Of a stretch of 64,000 nt of DNA, positions 21,390 to 35,760 are shown piece after piece. Numbering within the stretch: position 1 is the stretch's first letter; every line of letters starts with the position of its first letter. The stretch is from Theocolax elegans. Its lineage: Eukaryota; Arthropoda; Insecta; Hymenoptera; Cerocephalidae. The DNA lies in assembly GCA_026168455.1 (NCBI GenBank), contig CM047425.1:43296711-43360710 (forward strand), given 5' to 3'. The translations under genes were made by a program, and so were the position numbers. The notes below the pieces were generated by a model, which worked only from the letters and a program-made list of their open reading frames with translations, was not told the DNA's origin and did not search any database.

Positions 21390-22965
21390 AAATACCATAA
21401 TTAGTGGAGTCTTTCTGAAATATTTCAGAAATACCCAAAATATCCAGGAAATCCCTTATTTAGTAGAGTTATCCAGAAATACCTCAGAAATTCCCGAAAT
21501 ATCCAGGAAATTCCGTTATTATTGGTGTTATCCCGAATTTCCTCAGAAATTCCCGAAAAATCCAGGAGATCCCGTAATTGGTAGAGTGATCCAGAAATAC
21601 CTCAGAAATTCCCGAAATATCCAGAAAATCCCGTAATTAGTGGAGTCTCTCAGAAATATTTCAGAAATTCCCGAAATATACAGGAAATTCCGTAATTAGT
21701 AGATTCATCCCGAATTTCCACAGAAATTCGCGTAATATCCAGGAAATCCTGTAATAGGTAGAATCATCCCGAAATACCTCGGAATTCCCAAAAGATCCAG
21801 GAAATCCCGTAATTGGTAGATTCATCCCGAATTTCCTCAGATATTCCCGAAATATCCAGGAAATACCATAATTAGTGGAGTCTTTCTGAAATATTTCAGA
21901 AATTCCCGAAGTATCCAGGAAATACCATAATTAGTGGAGTCTTTCTGAAATATTACAGAAATTCCCGAAATATCCAGGAAATCCCTTATTTAGTAGAGTT
22001 ATCCAGAAATACCTCAGAAATTCCCGAAGTATCCAGGAAATTCCATTCTTATTGGTGTTATCCCGAATTTCCTCAGAAATTCCCGAAAGGTCCAGGAATT
22101 CCCGTAATTGGTAGAGTGATCCAGAAATACCTCAGAAATTCCCGAAATATCCAGGAAATTCCGTAATTAGTGGAGTCCTTCTGAAATATTTCAGAAATTC
22201 CCGAAATATCCAGGAAATACCATAATTAGTGGAGTCTTTCTGAAATATTTCAGAAATTCCCGAAATATCCAGGAAATCCCTTATTTAGTAGAGTTATCCA
22301 GAAATACCTCAGAAATTCCCGAAATATCCAGGAAATTCCGTTATTATTGGTGTTATCCCGAATTTCCTCAGAAATTCCCGAAAAATCCAGGAAATCCCGT
22401 AATTGGTAGAGTGATCCAGAAATACCTCAGAAATTCCCGAAATATCCAGAAAATCCCGTAATTAGTGGAGTCTCTCAGAAATATTTCAGAAATTCCCGAA
22501 ATATACAGGAAATTCCGTAATTAGTAGATTCATCCCGAATTTCCACAGAAATTCGCGTAATATCCAGGAAATCCTGTAATAGGTAGAATCATCCCGAAAT
22601 ACCTCGGAATTCCCAAAAGATCCAGGAAATCCCGTAATTGGTAGATTCATCCCGAATTTCCTCAGATATTCCCGAAATATCCAGGAAATACCATAATTAG
22701 TGGAGTCTTTCTGAAATATTTCAGAAATTCCCGAAATATCCAGGAAATACCATAATTAGTGAAGTCTTTCTGAAATATTACAGAAATTCCCGAAATATCC
22801 AGGAAATCCCTTATTTAGTAGAGTTATCCAGAAATACCTCAGAAATTCCCGAAGTATCCAGGAAATTCCATTCTTATTGGTGTTATCCCGAATTTCCTCA
22901 GAAATTCCCGAAAGGTCCAGGAATTCCCGTAATTGGTAGAGTGATCCAGAAATACCTCAGAAATT
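21390..22965 (+). repeat. 14-monomer (~825-bp) higher-order duplication
   Basis: The variant cctgtaataggtag occurs at 21748 and again at 22573, 825 bp apart, within the same ordered run of monomer types (agaaaatcccgtaattagtg, then ctctcagaa, then atatacaggaaattccg, then ttccacag, then cattcttattggtg). About 14 x 59 bp. A shorter third piece follows at about 22970-23250. Confidence 0.75.
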
Positions 22966-24199
22966 CCCGAATATCCAGGAAATACCATAATTAGTGGAGT
23001 CTTTCTGAAATATTTCAGAAATTCCCGAAATATCCAGGAAATACCATAATTAGTGAAGTCTTTCTGAAATATTACAGAAATTCCCGAAATATCCAGGAAA
23101 TCCTTATTTAGTAGAGTATCCAGAAATACCTCAGAAATTCCCGAAGTATCCAGGAAATTCCATTCTTATTGGTGTTATCCCGAATTTCCTCAGAAATTCC
23201 CGAAAGGTCCAGGAATTCCCGTAATTGGTAGAGTGATCCAGAAATACCTCAGAAATTCCCGAAATATCCAGGAAATTCCGAGGGAGTCCTTTCTGAATAT
23301 TTCAGAAATTCCCGGAAATATCCCGGAAATACCATAATTAGTGGAGTCTTTCTGAAGCTATTTCAGAAATTCCCGAAATATCCAGGAAATCCCTTATTAG
23401 TAGAGTATCCAGAAAGTCCCTTAGAAATTCCCGAAATATCCAGGAAAATTCCGGTATTATTGGTGTTATCCCGAATTTCCTCAGAAATTCCCGAAAGATC
23501 CAGGAAATCCCGTAATTGGTAGAGTGATCCAGAAATACCTCAGAAATTCCGAAATATCCAGGAAATTCCGTAATTAGTGGAGTCTTTCTGAAATACCTCT
23601 GAAATTCCCCAAATATCCATGAAATCCCTTAATTGTAGAGTTATCCAGAAATACCTCCAGAAATTCCCGAATATCCAGGAATCCCGTAATAGTAGCGTCA
23701 TCCCGAAATAAATCAGAAATTTCCGAAATATCCAGGAAATACCACAATTAATGGAGACATTCGAAGTACCCTCAGAAATTCCCGAAATATCCAGGAAATC
23801 CCTTAATTTGTAGAGTTATCCAGAAATACTTCAGAAATTCCCGAAATATCCAGGAAATTCCGTTATTATTGGTGTTATCCCGAATTTCCTCAGAAATTCC
23901 CGAAAGATCCAGGAAATCTCGTAATTAGTAGAGTGATCCAGGACTACCTCAGATATTCCCGAAATATCCAGGAAATACTATAATTAGTGGAGTCTTTCTG
24001 AAATATTTCAGAAATTCCCGAAATATCCAGGAAATCCCTTATTTAGTAGAGTTATCCAGAAATACCTCAGAAATTCCCGAAATATCCAGGAAATTCCGTT
24101 ATTATTGGTGTTATCCCGAATTTCCTCAGAAATTCCCGAAAGATCCAGGAAATCCCGTAATTAGTAGAGTGATCCAGGAATACCTCAGATATTCCCGAA

Positions 24200-27100
24200 A
24201 TATCCAGGAAATACTATAATTAGTGGAGTCTTTCTGAAATATTTCAGAAATTCCCGAAATATCCAGGAAATCCCTTATTTAGTAGAGTTATCCAGAAATA
24301 CCTCAGAAATTCCCAAAATATCCAGGAAATTCCGTTATTATTGGTGTTATCCCGAATTTCCTCAGAAATTCCCGAAAGATCCAGGAAATCCCGTAATTGG
24401 TAGAGTGATCCAGAAATACCTCAGAAATTCCCGAAATATCCAGGAAATTCCGTAATTAGTGGAGTCTTTCTGAAATACCTCAGAAATTCCCCAAATATCC
24501 AGGAAATCCCTTAATTTGTAGAGTTATCCAGAAATACCTCAGAAATTCCCGAAATATCCAGGAAATCCCGTAATTAGTAGCGTCTTCCCGAAATAAATCA
24601 GAAATTTCCGAAATATCCAGGAAATACCACAATTAGTGGAGACATTTCGAAGTACCTCAGAAATTCCCGAAATATCCAGGAAATCCCTTAATTTGTAGAG
24701 TTATCCAGAAATACTTCAGAAATTCCCGAAATATCCAGGAAATTCCGTTATTATTGGTGTTATCCCGAATTTCCTCAGAAATTCCCGAAAGATCCAGGAA
24801 ATCTCGTAATTAGTAGAGTGATCCAGGAATACCTCAGATATTCCCGAAATATCCAGGAAATACTATAATTAGTGGAGTCTTTCTGAAATATTTCAGAAAT
24901 TCCCGAAATATCCAGGAAATCCCTTATTTAGTAGAGTTATCCAGAAATACCTCAGAAATTCCCGAAATATCCAGGAAATTCCGTTATTATTGGTGTTATC
25001 CCGAATTTCCTCAGAAATTCCCGAAAGATCCAGGAAATCCCGTAATTAGTAGAGTGATCCAGGAATACCTCAGATATTCCCGAAATATCCAGGAAATACT
25101 ATAATTAGTGGAGTCTTTCTGAAATATTTCAGAAATTCCCGAAATATCCAGGAAATCCCTTATTTAGTAGAGTTATCCAGAAATACCTCAGAAATTCCCG
25201 AAATATCCAGGAAATTCCGTTATTATTGGTGTTATCCCGAATTTCCTCAGAAATTCCCGAAAGATCCAGGAAATCCCGTAATTAGTAGCATCATCCCGAT
25301 ATACCTCAGCAATTCCCCGAGGGCCCTGGAAATTCCGTAATTGGTAGAGTTATCCAAAAATACCACAGCAATTACCGAAAGATCCAGGACATCTCGTAAT
25401 TGGTAGAATCGTCACGAAATTCCTCAGATATTCCCGAAATATCCAGAAAATCCCGTAATTAGTGGAGTCTTTCTGAAATATTTCAGAAATTCCCGAATTA
25501 TCCAGGAAATCCCTAAATTTGTAGAGTTATCCAGAAATACTTCAGAAATTCCCGAAATATCCAGGAAATTCCGTTATTATTGGTGTTATCGCGAATTTCC
25601 TCAGAAATTCCCGAAAGATCCAGGAAATCCCGTAATTAGTAGAGTGATCCAGAAATACCTCAGAAATTCCCGAAATATCCAGCAAATTCTGTAATTAGTG
25701 GAGTCTTACTGAAATATTTCAGAAATTCCCGAAATATCCTGGAAATCCCGTAATTAGTAGAGTTATCCAGAAATACCGCAGAAATTCCCCAAATATCCAG
25801 AAAATCCCTTAATTTGTAAAGTTATCCAGAAATACCATAGAAATTCTCGAAATATCCAGGAAATACCATAATTAGTGGAGTTTTTTTTTAAATACCTCAG
25901 CAATTACCGAAAGATCCAGGAAATCTCGTAATTGGTAGAATCGTCACGAAATTCCTCAGATATTTCCGAAATTTCCAGAAAATCCAGTAATTAGTGGAGT
26001 CTTTTTGAAATATTTCAGAAAATCCCGAATTATCCAGGAAATCCCTTAATTTGTAGAGTTATCCAGAAATACCTCAGAAATTCCCGAAATATCCAGGAAA
26101 TCCCGTAATTAGTAGCGTCATCCCGAAATAAATCAGAAATTTCCGAAATATCCAGGAAATACCACAATTAGTGGAGACATTTCGAAGTACCTCAGAAATT
26201 CCCGAAATTTCCAGAAAATCCCTTAATTTGTAGAGTTATCCAAAAATACCATAGAAATTCTCGAAATATCCAGGAAATACCATAATTAGTGGAGTTTTTT
26301 TTTAAATACCTCAGCAATTTCCGAAAGATCCAGAAAATCTCGTAATTGGTAGAATCGTCACGAAATTCCTCAGATATTTCCGAAATTTCCAGAAAATCCC
26401 GTAATTAGTGGAGTCTTTTTGAAATATTTCAGAAATTCCCGAATTATCCAGGAAATCCCTTAATTAGTAGCGTCATCCCGAAATAAATCAGAAATTTCCG
26501 AAATATCCAGGAAATGCCACAATTAGTGGAGACATTTCGAAGTACCTCAGAAATTCCCGAAATATCCAGGAAATCCCTTAATTTGTAAAGTTATCCAGAA
26601 ATTCCTCAGAAAATCCCGAAATATACAGGAAATCCCGTAATTAGTGGAGTCTCTCAGAAATATTTCAGAAATTCCCGAAATATACAGGAAATTCCGTAAT
26701 TAGTAGATTCATCCCGAATTTCCACAGAAATTCGCGTAATATCCAGGAAATCCCGTAATAGGTAGAATCATCCCGAAATACCTCGGAATTCCCAAAAGAT
26801 CCAGGAAATCCCGTAATTGGTAGATTCATCCCGAATTTCCTCAGATATTCCCGAAATATCCAGGAAATTCTATAATTAGTGGAGTGTTTCTGAAATATTT
26901 CAGAAATTCCCGAAATATCCAGAAAATACCATAATTAGTGAAGTCTTTCTGAAATATTACAGAAATTCCCGAAATATCCAGGAAATCCCTTATTTAGTAG
27001 AGTTATCCAGAAATACCTCAGAAATTCCCGAAGTATCCAGGAAATTCCATTCTTATTGGTGTTATCCCGAATTTCCTCAGAAATTCCCGAAAGGTCCAGG

Positions 27101-30100
27101 AATTCCCGTAATTGGTAGAGTGATCCAGAAATACCTCAGAAATTCCCGAAATATCCAGGAAATTCCGTAATTAGTGGAGTCCTTCTGAAATATTTCAGAA
27201 ATTCCCGAAATATCCAGGAAATACCATAATTAGTGGAGTCTTTCTGAAATATTTCAGAAATTCCCGAAATATCCAGGAAATCCCTTATTTAGTAGAGTTA
27301 TCCAGAAATACCTTAGAAATTCCCGAAATATCCAGGAAATTCCGTTATTATTGGTGTTATCCCGAATTTCCTCAGAAATTCCCGAAAGATCCAGGAAATC
27401 CCGTAATTGGTAGAGTGATCCAGAAATACCTCAGAAATTCCCGAAATATCCAGGAAATTCCGTAATTAGTGGAGTCTTTCTGAAATACCTCAGAAATTCC
27501 CCAAATATCCAGGAAATCCCTTAATTTGTAGAGTTATCCAGAAATACCTCAGAAATTCCCGAAATATCCAGGAAATCCCGTAATTAGTAGCGTCATCCCG
27601 AAATAAATCAGAAATTTCCGAAATATCCAGGAAATACCACAATTAGTGGAGACATTTCGAAGTACCTCAGAAATTCCCGAAATATCCAGGAAATCCCTTA
27701 ATTTGTAGAGTTATCCAGAAATACTTCAGAATTCCCGAAATATCCAGAAATTCCGTTATATTGGTGTTATCCCGAATTTCCTCAGAAAATTCCCGAAAGA
27801 TCCAGGAAATCTCGTAATTAGTAGAGTGATCCAGGAATACTCAGATATTCCCGAAATATCCAGGAAATACTATAATTAGTGGAGTCTTTCTGAAATATTT
27901 CAGAAATTCCCGAAATATCCAGGAAATCCCTTATTTAGTAGAGTTATCCAGAAATACCTCAGAATTCCCGAAATATCCAGGAAAATTCCGTTATTATTGG
28001 TGTTATCCCGAATTTCCTCAGAAATTCCCGAAAGATCCAGGAAATCCCGTAATTAGTAGAGTGATCAGGAATACCTCAGATATTCCCGAAATATCCAGGA
28101 AATACTATATTAGTGGAGTCTTTCTGAAATATTTCAGAAATTCCCGAAATATCCAGGAATCCCTTATTTAGTAGAGTTATCCAGAAATACCTCAGAAATT
28201 CCCAAAATATCCAGGAAATTCCGTATTATTGGTGTTATCCCAAATTTCTCTCAGAAATTCCCGAAAGATCCAGGAAATCCCGTAATTAGTAGCATCATCC
28301 CGATATACCTCAGCAATTCCCCGAGGGCCCTGGAAATTCCGTAATTGGTAGAGTTATCCAAAAATACCACAGCAATTACCGAAAGATCCAGGACATCTCG
28401 TAATTGGTAGAATCGTCACGAAATTCCTCAGATATTCCCGAAATATCCAGAAAATCCCGTAATTAGTGGAGTCTTTCTGAAATATTTCAGAAATTCCCGA
28501 ATTATCCAGGAAATCCCTAAATTTGTAGAGTTATCCAGAAATACTTCAGAAATTCCCGAAATATCCAGGAAATTCCGTTATTATTGGTGTTATCGCGATT
28601 TCCTCAAAATTCCCGAAAGATCCAGGAAATCCCGTAATTAGTAGAGTGATCCAGAAATACCTCAGAAATTCCCGAAATATCCAGCAAATTCTGTAATTAG
28701 TGGAGTCTTACTGAAATATTTCAGAAATTCCCGAAATATCCTGGAAATCCCGTAATTAGTAGAGTTATCCAGAATACCGCAGGAAATTCCCCAAATATCC
28801 AGAAAATCCCTTAATTTGTAAAGTTATCCAGAAATACCATAGAAATTCTCGAAATATCCAGGAAATACCATAATTAGTGGAGTTTTTTTTAAATACCTCA
28901 GCAATTACCGGAAAGATCCAGGAAATCTCGTAATTGGTAGAATCGTCACGAAATTCCTCAGATATTCCGAAATTTCCAGAAAATCCAGTAATTAGTGGAG
29001 TCTTTTTGAAATATTCAGAAATCCCGAATTATCCAGGAAATCCCTTAATTTGTAGAGTTATCCAGAATACCTCAGAAATTCCCGAAATATCCAGGAATCC
29101 CGTAATTAGTAGCGTCATCCCGAATAAATCAGAAATTTCCGAAATATCCAGGAAATACCACAATTAGTGGAGACATTTCGAAGTACCCTCAGAAATTCCC
29201 GAAATTTCCAGAAAATCCCTTAATTTGTAGAGTTATCCAAAAATACCATAGAAATTCTCGAAATATCCAGGAAATACCATAATTAGTGGAGTTTTTTTTA
29301 AATACCTCAGCAATTTCCGAAAGATCCAGAAAACTTCGTAATTGGTAGAATCGTCACGAAATTCCTCAGATATTTCCGAAATTTCCAGAAAATCCCGTAA
29401 TTAGTGGAGTCTTTTTGAAATATTTCAGAAATTCCCGAATTATCCAGGAAATCCCTTAATTAGTAGCGTCATCCGAAATAATCAGAAATTTCCGAAATAT
29501 CCAGGAAATGCCACATTAGTGGAGACATTTCGAAGTACCTCAGAAATTCCCGAAATATCAGGAAATCCCTTAATTTGTAAAGTTATCCAGAAATTCCTCA
29601 GAAAATCCCGAAATATACGGAAATCCCGTAATTAGTGGAGTCTCTCAGAAATTTCAGAAATTCCCGAATATACAGGAAATTCCGTAATTAGTATTCATCC
29701 CGAATTTCCACAGAAATTCGCGTATATCCAGGAAATCCCGTAATAGGTAGAATCATCCCGAAATACCTCGGAATTCCCAAAAGATCCAGGAAATCCCGTA
29801 ATTGGTAGATTCATCCCGAATTTCCTCAGATATTCCCGAATATCCAGGAATTCTATAATTAGTGGAGTGTTTCTGAAATATTTCAGAAATTCCCGAAATA
29901 TCCAGAAAATACCATAATTAGTGAAGTCTTTCTGAAATATTACGAAATTCCCGAAATATCCAGGAAATCCCTTATTTAGTAGAGTATCCAGAAATACCTC
30001 AGAATCCCGAAGTATCCAGGAAATTCCATTCTATTGGTGTTATCCCGAATTTCCTCAGAAATTCCGAAAGGTCCAGGATTCCCGTAATGGTAGAGTGATC

Positions 30101-33100
30101 CAGAAATACCTCAGAAATTCCCGAAATATCCAGGAAATTCCGTAATTAGTGGAGTCCTTCTGAAATATTCAGAATTCCCGAATATCCAGGAAATACCATA
30201 ATTAGTGGAGTCTTCTGAAATATTTCAGAATTACCGAAATATCCAGGAAATCCTTATTGTAGAGTATCCAGAATACCTTAGAAATTCCGAAATATCCAGG
30301 AAATCCGTTATTATTGGTGTTATCCGAATTTCCTCCAAATTCCGAAAGATCCAGGAAATCCCGTAATTGGTAGAGTGGATCCAGAAATACCTCAGAAATT
30401 CCGAATATCCAGGAAATTCCGTATTAGTGGAGTCTTCTGAAAACTCAGAAATTCCCCAAATATCCAGGAAATCCCTTAATTTGTAGAGTTATCCAGAATC
30501 CTCAGAAATTCCCGAAATATCCAGGAAATCCCGTAATTAGTAGGTCATCCCGAATAAATCAGAAATTTCCGAAAATCCAGGAAATACCACAATTAGTGGA
30601 GACATTCGAAGTACCTCAGAAATTCCCGAAATATCCAGGAAATCCCTTAATTTGTAGAGTTATCCAGAAATACTTCAGAAATTCCCGAAATATCCAGGAA
30701 ATTCCGTTTTAATGGTGTTATCCCGAATTTCTCAGAAATTCCCGAAAGATCAGGAAATCTCGTAATAGTAGAGTGATCCAGGAATACTCAGATATTCCCG
30801 AATATCCAGGAAATATATAATTAGTGGAGTCTTTCTGAATATTTCAGAAATTCCCGAAATATCCAGGAAATCCCTTTTTAGTAGAGTTATCCAGAATACC
30901 TCAGAAATTCCCGAAATACAGGAAATTCCGTTATTATTGGTGTTATCCGAATTTCCTCAGAAATTCCGAAAGATCCAGGAAATCCCGTAATAGTAGAGTG
31001 ATCCAGGAATACCTCAGATATTCCGAAATATCCAGGAAATACTATAATTAGTGGAGTCTTTCTGAAATATTTCAGAAATTCCGAATATCCAGGAAATCCC
31101 TTATTAGTAGAGTTATCCAGAAATACCTCAGAAATCCCAAAATATCCAGGAAATTCCGTTATTATTGGTGTTATCCCAAATTTCCTCAGAAATTCCCGAA
31201 AGATCCAGGAAATCCCGTAATTAGTGCATCATCCCGATATACCTCAGCAATTCCCCGGGCCCTGGAAATTCCGTAATGGTAGAGTTATCCAAAAATACCA
31301 CAGCAATTACCGAAAGATCCAGGACATCTCGTAATTGGTAGAATCGTCACGAAATTCCTAAGATATTCCAGAATATCCAGAAAATCCCGTATTAGTGGAG
31401 TCTTTCTGAAATATTCAGAAATTCCCGAATTATCCAGGAAATCCTAAATTTGTAGAGTTATCCAGAAATACTTCAGAAATTCCCGAATATCCAGGAATCC
31501 GTTATTATGGTGTTATCGCGAATTTCCTCAGAATTCCGAAAGATCCAGGAAATCCCGTAATTAGTAGAGTGATCCAGAAATACTCAGAAATTCCCGAAAT
31601 CCAGCAAATTCTGTAATTAGTGGAGTCTTACTGAAATATTCAGAAATTCCCGAAATATCTGGAAATCCCGTAATTAGTAGAGTTATCCAGAAAACCGAAA
31701 TTCCCCAAATATCCAGAAAATCCCTTAATTTGTAAAGTTATCCGAAATACCATAGAAATTCTCGAAATATCGGAAATACCATATTAGTGGAGTTTTTTTT
31801 TAAATACCCAGCAATTACCGAAAGATCCAGGAATCTCGTAATGGTAGAATCGTCACGAAATTCCTCAGATATTCCGAATTTCCAGAAAATCCAGTATTAG
31901 TTGGAGTCTTTTTGAAATATTTCGAAAATCCCGAATTATCCAGGAAATCCCTTAATTTGTAGAGTTATCCAGAAATACCTCAGAAATTCCCGAAATATCC
32001 AGGAAATCCCGTAATTAGTAGCGTCATCCCGAAATAATCAGAAATTTCCGAAATATCCAGGAAATACCACAATTAGTGGAGACATTTCGAAGTACCTCAG
32101 AAATTCCCGAAATTTCCAGAAAATCCCTTAATTTGTAGAGTTATCCAAAATACCATAGAAATTCTCGAAATATCCAGGAAATACCATAATTAGTGGAGTT
32201 TTTTTTAAATACCTCAGCAATTTCCGAAAGATCCAGAAAATCTCGTAATTGGTAGAATCGTCACGAAATTCCTCATATTTCCGAAATTTCCAGAAAATCC
32301 CGTAATTAGTGGAGTCTTTTTGAAATATTTCAGAAATTCCCGAATATCCAGGAATCCCTTAATTATAGCGTCATCCCGAAATAAATCAGAAATTTCCGAA
32401 ATATCCAGGAAATGCCACAATTAGTGGAGACATTTCGAAGTACTCAGAAATTCCCGAAATATCCAGGAAATCCCTTAATTTGTAAAGTTATCCAGAAATT
32501 CCTCAGAAAATCCCGAAATATACAGGAAATCCCGTAATTAGTGGAGTCTCTCAGAAATATTTCAGAAATTCCCGAAATATACAGGAAATTCCGTAATTGT
32601 AGATTCATCCCGAATTTCCACAGAAATTCGCGTAATATCCAGGAAATCCCGTAATAGGTAGAATCATCCCGAATACCTCGGAATTCCCAAAAGATCCAGG
32701 AAATCCCGTAATTGGTAGATTCATCCCGAATTTCCTCAGATATTCCCGAAATATCCAGGAAATTCTATAATTAGTGGAGTGTTTCTGAAATTTCAGAAAT
32801 TCCCGAAATATCCAGAAAATACCATAATTAGTGAAGTCTTTCTGAAATATTACAGAAATTCCCGAAATATCCAGGAAATCCCTTATTAGTAGAGTTATCC
32901 AGAAATACCTCAGAAATTCCCGAAGTATCCAGGAAATTCCATTCTTATTGGTGTTATCCCGAATTTCCTCAGAAATTCCGAAAGGTCCAGGAATTCCCGT
33001 AATTGGTAGAGTGATCCAGAAATACCTCAGAAATTCCCGAAATATCCAGGAAATTCCGTAATTAGTGGAGTCCTTCTGAAATATTCAGAAATTCCCGAAA

Positions 33101-35760
33101 TATCCAGGAAATACCATAATTAGTGGAGTCTTTCTGAAATATTTCAGAAATTCCCGAAATATCCAGGAAATCCTTATTTAGTAGAGTTATCCAGAAATAC
33201 CTTAGAAATTCCCGAAATATCCAGGAAATTCCGTTATTATTGGTGTTATCCCGAATTTCCTCAGAAATTCCCGAAAGATCCAGAAAATCCCGTAATTGGT
33301 AGAGATCCAGAAATACCTCAGAAATTCCCGAAATATCCAGAAATTCCGTAATTAGTGGAGTCTTTCTGAAATACCTCAGAAATTCCCCAAATATCCAGGA
33401 AATCCCTTAATTGTAGAGTTATCCAAATACCTCAGAAATTCCCGAATATCCAGGAAATCCCGTAATTAGTAGCGTCATCCCGAAATAAATCAGAAATTCC
33501 GAAATATCCAGGAAATACCACAATTAGTGGAGACATTCGAAGTACCTCAGAAATTCCCGAAATATCCAGGAAATCCCTTAATTTGTAGAGTTATCCAGAA
33601 ATACTTCAGAAATTCCCGAAATATCCAGGAAATTCCGTTATTTGGTGTTATCCCGAATTTCCTCAGAAATTCCCGAAAGATCAGGAAATCTCGTAATTAG
33701 TAGAGTGATCCAGGAATACTCAGATATTCCCGAAATATCCAGGAAATACTATAATTAGTGGAGTCTTTCTGAAATATTTCAGAAATTCCCGAAATATCCA
33801 GGAAATCCCTTATTTAGTAGAGTTATCCAGAAATACCTCAGAAATTCCCGAAATATCAGGAAATTCCGTTATTATTGGTGTTATCCCGAATTTCCTCAGA
33901 AATTCCCGAAAGATCCAGGAAATCCCGTAATTAGTAGAGTGATCCAGGAATACCTCAGATATTCCCGAAATATCCAGGAAATACTATAATTAGTGGAGTC
34001 TTTCTGAAATATTTCAGAAATTCCCGAAATCCAGGAATCCCTTATTTAGTAGAGTTATCCAGAAATACCTCAGAAATTCCCAAAATATCCAGGAAATTCC
34101 GTTATTATTGGTGTTATCCCAAATTTCCTCAGAAATTCCCGAAAGATCCAGGAAATCCCGTAATTAGTAGCATCATCCCGATATACCTCAGCAATTCCCC
34201 GAGGGCCTGGAAATTCCGTAATTGGTAGAGTTATCCAAAAATACCACAGCAATTACCGAAAGATCCAGGACATCTCGTAATTGGTAGAATCGTCACGAAA
34301 TTCCTCAGATATTCCGAAATATCCAGAAATCCCGTAATTAGTGGAGTCTTTCTGAAATATTCAGAAATTCCCGAATTATCCAGGAAATCCCTAAATTTGT
34401 AGAGTTATCCAGAAATACTTCAGAAATTCCCGAAATATCCAGGAAATTCCGTTATTATTGGTGTTATCGCGAATTTCCTCAGAAATTCCCGAAAGATCCA
34501 GGAAATCCCGTAATTAGTAGAGTGATCCAGAAATACCTCAGAAATTCCCGAAATATCCAGCAAATTCTGTAATTAGTGGAGTCTTACTGAAATATTCAGA
34601 AATTCCCGAAATATCCTGGAAATCCCGTAATTAGTAGAGTTATCCAGAAATACCGCAGAAATTCCCCAAATATCCAGAAAATCCCTTAATTTGTAAAGTT
34701 ATCCAGAAATACCATAGAAATTCTCGAAATATCCAGGAAATACCATAATTAGTGGGTTTTTTTTAAATACCTCAGCAATTACCGAAAGATCCAGGAAATC
34801 TCGTAATTGGTAGAATCGTCACGAAATTCTCAGATATTCCGAAATTTCCAGAAAATCCAGTAATTATGGAGTCTTTTTGAAATATTCAGAAAATCCCGAA
34901 TTATCCAGGAAATCCCTTAATTTGTAGAGTTATCCAGAAATACCTCAGAAATTCCCGAAATATCCAGGAAATCCCGTATTAGTAGCGTCATCCCGAAATA
35001 AATCAGAAATTTCCGAAATATCCAGGAAATACCACAATTAGTGGAGACATTTCGAAGTACCTCAGAAATTCCCGAAATTTCCAGAAAATCCTAATTTGTA
35101 GAGTTATCCAAAAATACCATAGAAATTCTCGAAATATCCAGGAAATACCATAATTAGTGGAGTTTTTTTTAAATACCTCAGCAATTTCCGAAAGATCCAG
35201 AAAATCTCGTAATTGGTAGAATCGTCACGAAATTCCTCAGATATTCCGAAATTTCCAGAAAATCCCGTAATTAGTGGAGTCTTTTTGAAATATTCAGAAT
35301 TCCGAATTATCCAGGAAATCCCTTAATTAGTAGCGTCATCCCGAAATAAATCAGAAATTTCCGAAATATCCAGGAAATGCCACAATTAGTGGAGACATTT
35401 CGAAGTACCTCAGAAATTCCCGAAATATCCAGGAAATCCCTTAATTTGTAGAGTTATCCAGAAATTCCTCAAAATCCCGAAATATCCAGGAATCCGTAAT
35501 TAGTGGAGTCTCTCAGAAATATTTCAGAAATTCCCGAAATTACAGGAAATTCCGTAATTAGTAGATTCATCCCGAATTTCCACAGAAATTCGCGTAATAT
35601 CCAGGAAATCCCGTAATAGGTAGAATCACCGAAATACATCGGAATTCCCAAAAGATCCAGGAATCCCGTAATTTGTAGATTCATCCCGAATTTCCTCAGA
35701 TATTCCCGAAATATCCAGGAAATTCTATAATTAGTGGAGGTTTCTGAAATTTCAGAAATT
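24200..35760 (+). repeat. ~2.95-kb higher-order repeat, about four copies
   Basis: The private marker gggccctgg (from ccccgagggccctgg) is at 25321, 28325, 31258 and about 34203 (slightly reduced in the later copies), spaced 3004, 2933 and 2945 bp. A second marker, ttctataattagtggagtg, is at about 26866, 29850, 32761 and 35722. Order and monomer types match between copies, about 50 monomers per unit. Limits are approximate; the last copy diverges after 35760. Confidence 0.8.
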